Source of the DNA: Pseudolabrys taiwanensis
Lineage (GTDB): Bacteria > Pseudomonadota > Alphaproteobacteria > Rhizobiales > Xanthobacteraceae
Direction of reading: 5' to 3'
Length of the DNA stretch: 64,000 nucleotides
Assembly: GCF_003367395.1 (NCBI RefSeq)
Contig: NZ_CP031417.1
Span: 2,914,001 to 2,978,000, forward strand
The notes below the pieces were generated by a model, which saw only the letters and a list, made by a program, of their open reading frames with translations, was not told where the DNA came from and did no database searches. The translations under genes and the position numbers were made by a program. This document shows positions 62,635 through 64,000 of the stretch, piece by piece. Numbering within the stretch: position 1 is the first letter of the stretch; the number at the start of each line of letters is the position of its first letter.

Positions 62635-62847
62635 ATGACCAAATCCGAAACCAAGCGTCCGACCCATGCGCTCTATCAGGTGCAGGGCGACGAAAAAGCC
62701 CGCTGGACCCGCATCGGCGCCGGCTGGATGAACAAGGACGGCAAAGGCATTAATATCGTTCTCGACTCCGTCCCCCTCTCCGGTCGCATCGTGCTGCGCG
62801 AGGTCACCGAGGACGGTGCGCAAGAGGAGACCGGGGGTCAGCAATGA
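62635..62847 (+). CDS. Small conserved element protein (W-TRIGA type), second copy
   Basis: A 70-aa protein starting at ATG 62635 after CGAAGGAGAC. RWTRIGAGWMNKDGKGINIV and VPLSGRIVLREV match the protein at 17262-17537. The stop overlaps the next start by four bases. No function known; usually found among plasmid and ICE accessory genes. Confidence 0.7.
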   Translation: MTKSETKRPTHALYQVQGDEKARWTRIGAGWMNKDGKGINIVLDSVPLSGRIVLREVTEDGAQEETGGQQ

Positions 62848-63005
62848 CCCCGGCCGTCAGGCAAAAGGCGGCGCGACCGGAAACGGTCGCGCTCACCTTC
62901 GCCGCCATCGAAGACATCTTCTGCTTCGAACTCGGCCGCAGCCGGGATGAAGCCCGGATATTCTGGGACGCCGCTCGCAGTTTCCAGCCGGCAGGTGCGC
63001 GATGA
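62844..63005 (+). CDS. 53-residue protein in a coupled trio
   Basis: ATG at 62844 overlaps the previous TGA, and its own TGA overlaps the next ATG. The translation begins MTPAVRQKAARPETVALTFA and contains IEDIFCFELGRSRDEARIFW, a helical acidic protein. I recognise no family. The perfect coupling on both sides supports it as real despite its size. Confidence 0.6.
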   Translation: MTPAVRQKAARPETVALTFAAIEDIFCFELGRSRDEARIFWDAARSFQPAGAR

Positions 63006-63184
63006 AGCCGCTCACCGTTCCCAGGCGCGGGCTCGCCGCAGATGATTACGAGGCGCGCATCGAACGCGCCATTCTGCGGGCGGAGGATCTCTACGACCTC
63101 GACGGCGAGACCTTCTTCCGGTGCCGCGATGGCTGTGTCGAGACCGGCGAGGCCGGCCTCATGCAGGATACATGGATCGAATGA
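63002..63184 (+). CDS. 60-residue protein, third of the coupled trio
   Basis: Begins MKPLTVPRRGLAADDYEARI and continues with RAILRAEDLYDLDGETFFRC; helical, acidic, no signal. The ATG overlaps the preceding stop. The function is unknown. The three genes at 62635-63184 are one translational unit. Confidence 0.6.
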   Translation: MKPLTVPRRGLAADDYEARIERAILRAEDLYDLDGETFFRCRDGCVETGEAGLMQDTWIE

Positions 63185-63225
63185 GCGATCGGCGGCACCG
63201 CTTTGCGCGGCGCCGCCGATCTTTT

Positions 63226-63417
63226 TTATGCGTCCGCGGCCTCGCCGCCGGGCGCCTGCGCAAGTCCCGGACCGGCGGCGCTGTGGTTGTTGTCGGATTT
63301 TTTCGGGCGGCCCCGCCTTGGTGCGTCCGGCATTCCTCCGATGAGCGACGCGAGCTCCGCATCGATCGATTCCTTTTGATCGATGAGCTCGCGAATGCGG
63401 ATGAGTTTTGCGTCCAT
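63226..63417 (-). CDS. Small AT-hook-like protein
   Basis: A 63-aa protein starting at the ATG at 63417 with AAGGAG six bases ahead. A helical N-terminal half (LIRIRELIDQKESIDAELAS) is followed by PRRGRPKKS, which is an AT-hook-like DNA-binding motif. Similar short proteins are common on alphaproteobacterial plasmids and may bind and silence AT-rich DNA. Confidence 0.6.
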   Translation of the reverse strand: MDAKLIRIRELIDQKESIDAELASLIGGMPDAPRRGRPKKSDNNHSAAGPGLAQAPGGEAADA

Positions 63418-63450
63418 GCTCTGCTCCTTTATGGCCGATGAAAGATTCAC

Positions 63451-64000
63451 TCAGCGTATGACCTGCCGCGCGGAGCCGGCCGCGCGCGCGGGCTCCGCGA
63501 GGCTGGCCAGCAATTCGTCGCGGGCTGCGGTCAGCTGCACGATGACCTTACGCGCCTGAAACTCATTCAGCGCCCAGCCCAGCAAATAGGAGTCGCCCTC
63601 GCGCGTGTAGAGCATCGGAAAGGCATCCCTCGCCTCGCTCCACGCCTCGATATTCGCGGTGTCCGCCACCCTTATGGGCAAACGTGCCGGCGTCGGCCTG
63701 CGCGGAAGGCCGTGGGGCGCCTCGATCCGGTCGGCGTGGAAAATCACGGCACGGTCACGGCTCCCCCATCGTGATGCGACGGAAATCGACAGCCAGACGA
63801 GCGCGCCGCAGACCAGGGCGGCGATATAGGCCGGCCGATACGCGCCGGCGATTATGCACCAGAGGCAGATTAAAGCGGGCACCGCGCCCGTGACCAGAAT
63901 GACGGCCGATAGCCCGAAAATGCCGTAACGGGTTTCGACCCAGTTCAGACCCGCCGCCGTGAGATGGCCCTGCGCGTCGCGCTCGCGAATGGGTGTGGTC
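63451..64000 (-). CDS. Membrane protein, start beyond the right edge
   Basis: At least 183 codons are open from the right edge to the stop at 63451. The N-terminal visible part contains IRERDAQGHLTAAGLNWVET, then two or three hydrophobic helices (for example AALVCGALVWLSISVASRWG), then a cytosolic PH-like strand region (RVADTANIEAWSEAR). It resembles small conjugation-region or hypothetical membrane proteins, but I name no family. Confidence 0.6.
   Translation of the reverse strand, partial: TTPIRERDAQGHLTAAGLNWVETRYGIFGLSAVILVTGAVPALICLWCIIAGAYRPAYIAALVCGALVWLSISVASRWGSRDRAVIFHADRIEAPHGLPRRPTPARLPIRVADTANIEAWSEARDAFPMLYTREGDSYLLGWALNEFQARKVIVQLTAARDELLASLAEPARAAGSARQVIR

Larger units (their letters stand above)
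52034..64000. mobile_element. Second mobile-element segment (continues past the right edge)
   Basis: ArdC, a tyrosine recombinase, secreted fibre genes, small W-TRIGA and AT-hook-like genes and a membrane protein are accessory-type genes. The W-TRIGA paralogue and the structured leaders link it to 12-33 kb. No transfer genes are inside the window. The left limit is approximate. Confidence 0.55.

Noticed and set aside
1..64000. CRISPR array, insertion sequence or complete tRNA/rRNA gene
   Set aside because: No regularly spaced repeats with unique spacers, no transposase with terminal repeats and no full tRNA fold were found by eye; only the tRNA-3'-like fragment at 12034 was kept.

Overview
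The window reads as high-GC alphaproteobacterial DNA. The flagellar genes, the RepB/ParA/ParB replication and partition module, and the sulphate and sulphonate uptake genes fit Rhizobiales- or Rhodospirillales-type bacteria, but I cannot name a genus. Genus-level calls, family names and recalled literature are from memory; positions, motifs and repeats were read from the sequence.

Region 1 (1-10083, all minus strand) is a chromosomal flagellar block: flgL (cut by the left edge), flgK, an FlgN-like chaperone, a small unknown, flgE, flgD, a membrane-anchored small protein, fliS, fliD, flagellin and an ECF-type sigma factor. A plus-strand gene at 10498-11910, with a weak glycosyltransferase-like look, closes it.

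Region 2 (about 12.0-33.06 kb) is an integrated plasmid-like or ICE-like element. It has an AlpA-type regulator, a soluble FtsH-like AAA+ metalloprotease, a Rep_3 initiator with 21-22 bp iterons, ParA with a ribbon-helix-helix partner, and a large ParB-like protein. Its core is a defence-type island. A divergent XRE-ImmA switch faces a four-gene ubiquitin-like operon: a triple ubiquitin-like protein ending CGGSS, an E2-like protein with no cysteine, a JAMM peptidase and a ThiF/E1. This is followed by a separately promoted AAA ATPase plus subtilisin-like protease pair that matches the IetAS antiphage architecture. A DUF2130 protein with a nuclease-like motif, an orphan mobile mystery protein A, an AbiE toxin-antitoxin pair and an orphan HipB-like regulator with two intact operators follow.

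Region 3 (33.18-51.44 kb) is a sulphur-scavenging block: a sulphate/thiosulphate ABC importer (sbp-cysT-cysW-cysA), an FAD/NAD(P)-binding protein, an ssuADCB operon with 4-nt overlaps, a flavin reductase, a small hydrolase, a second sulphonate-type binding protein, a broken flavin monooxygenase gene, a second ABC importer, an OsmC protein and an acyl-CoA-dehydrogenase-like flavoprotein.

Region 4 (about 52.1-64.0 kb) is again mobile-element DNA: an ArdC-type antirestriction protein, secreted proteins, a 196-aa single-domain tyrosine recombinase beside two inverted copies of a 12-bp core, a three-gene operon of secreted fibre proteins (one ending in an S74 chaperone), and small genes including a paralogue of one in region 2. 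The paralogues and similar structured leaders suggest regions 2 and 4 belong to one element type, with the sulphur genes between them either as cargo or as the native chromosome.

The most notable system is at 19.1-26.6 kb: a protease-controlled switch, a ubiquitin-like conjugation cassette and an AAA/S8 protease pair side by side, a possible bacterial tag-and-degrade or antiphage module.
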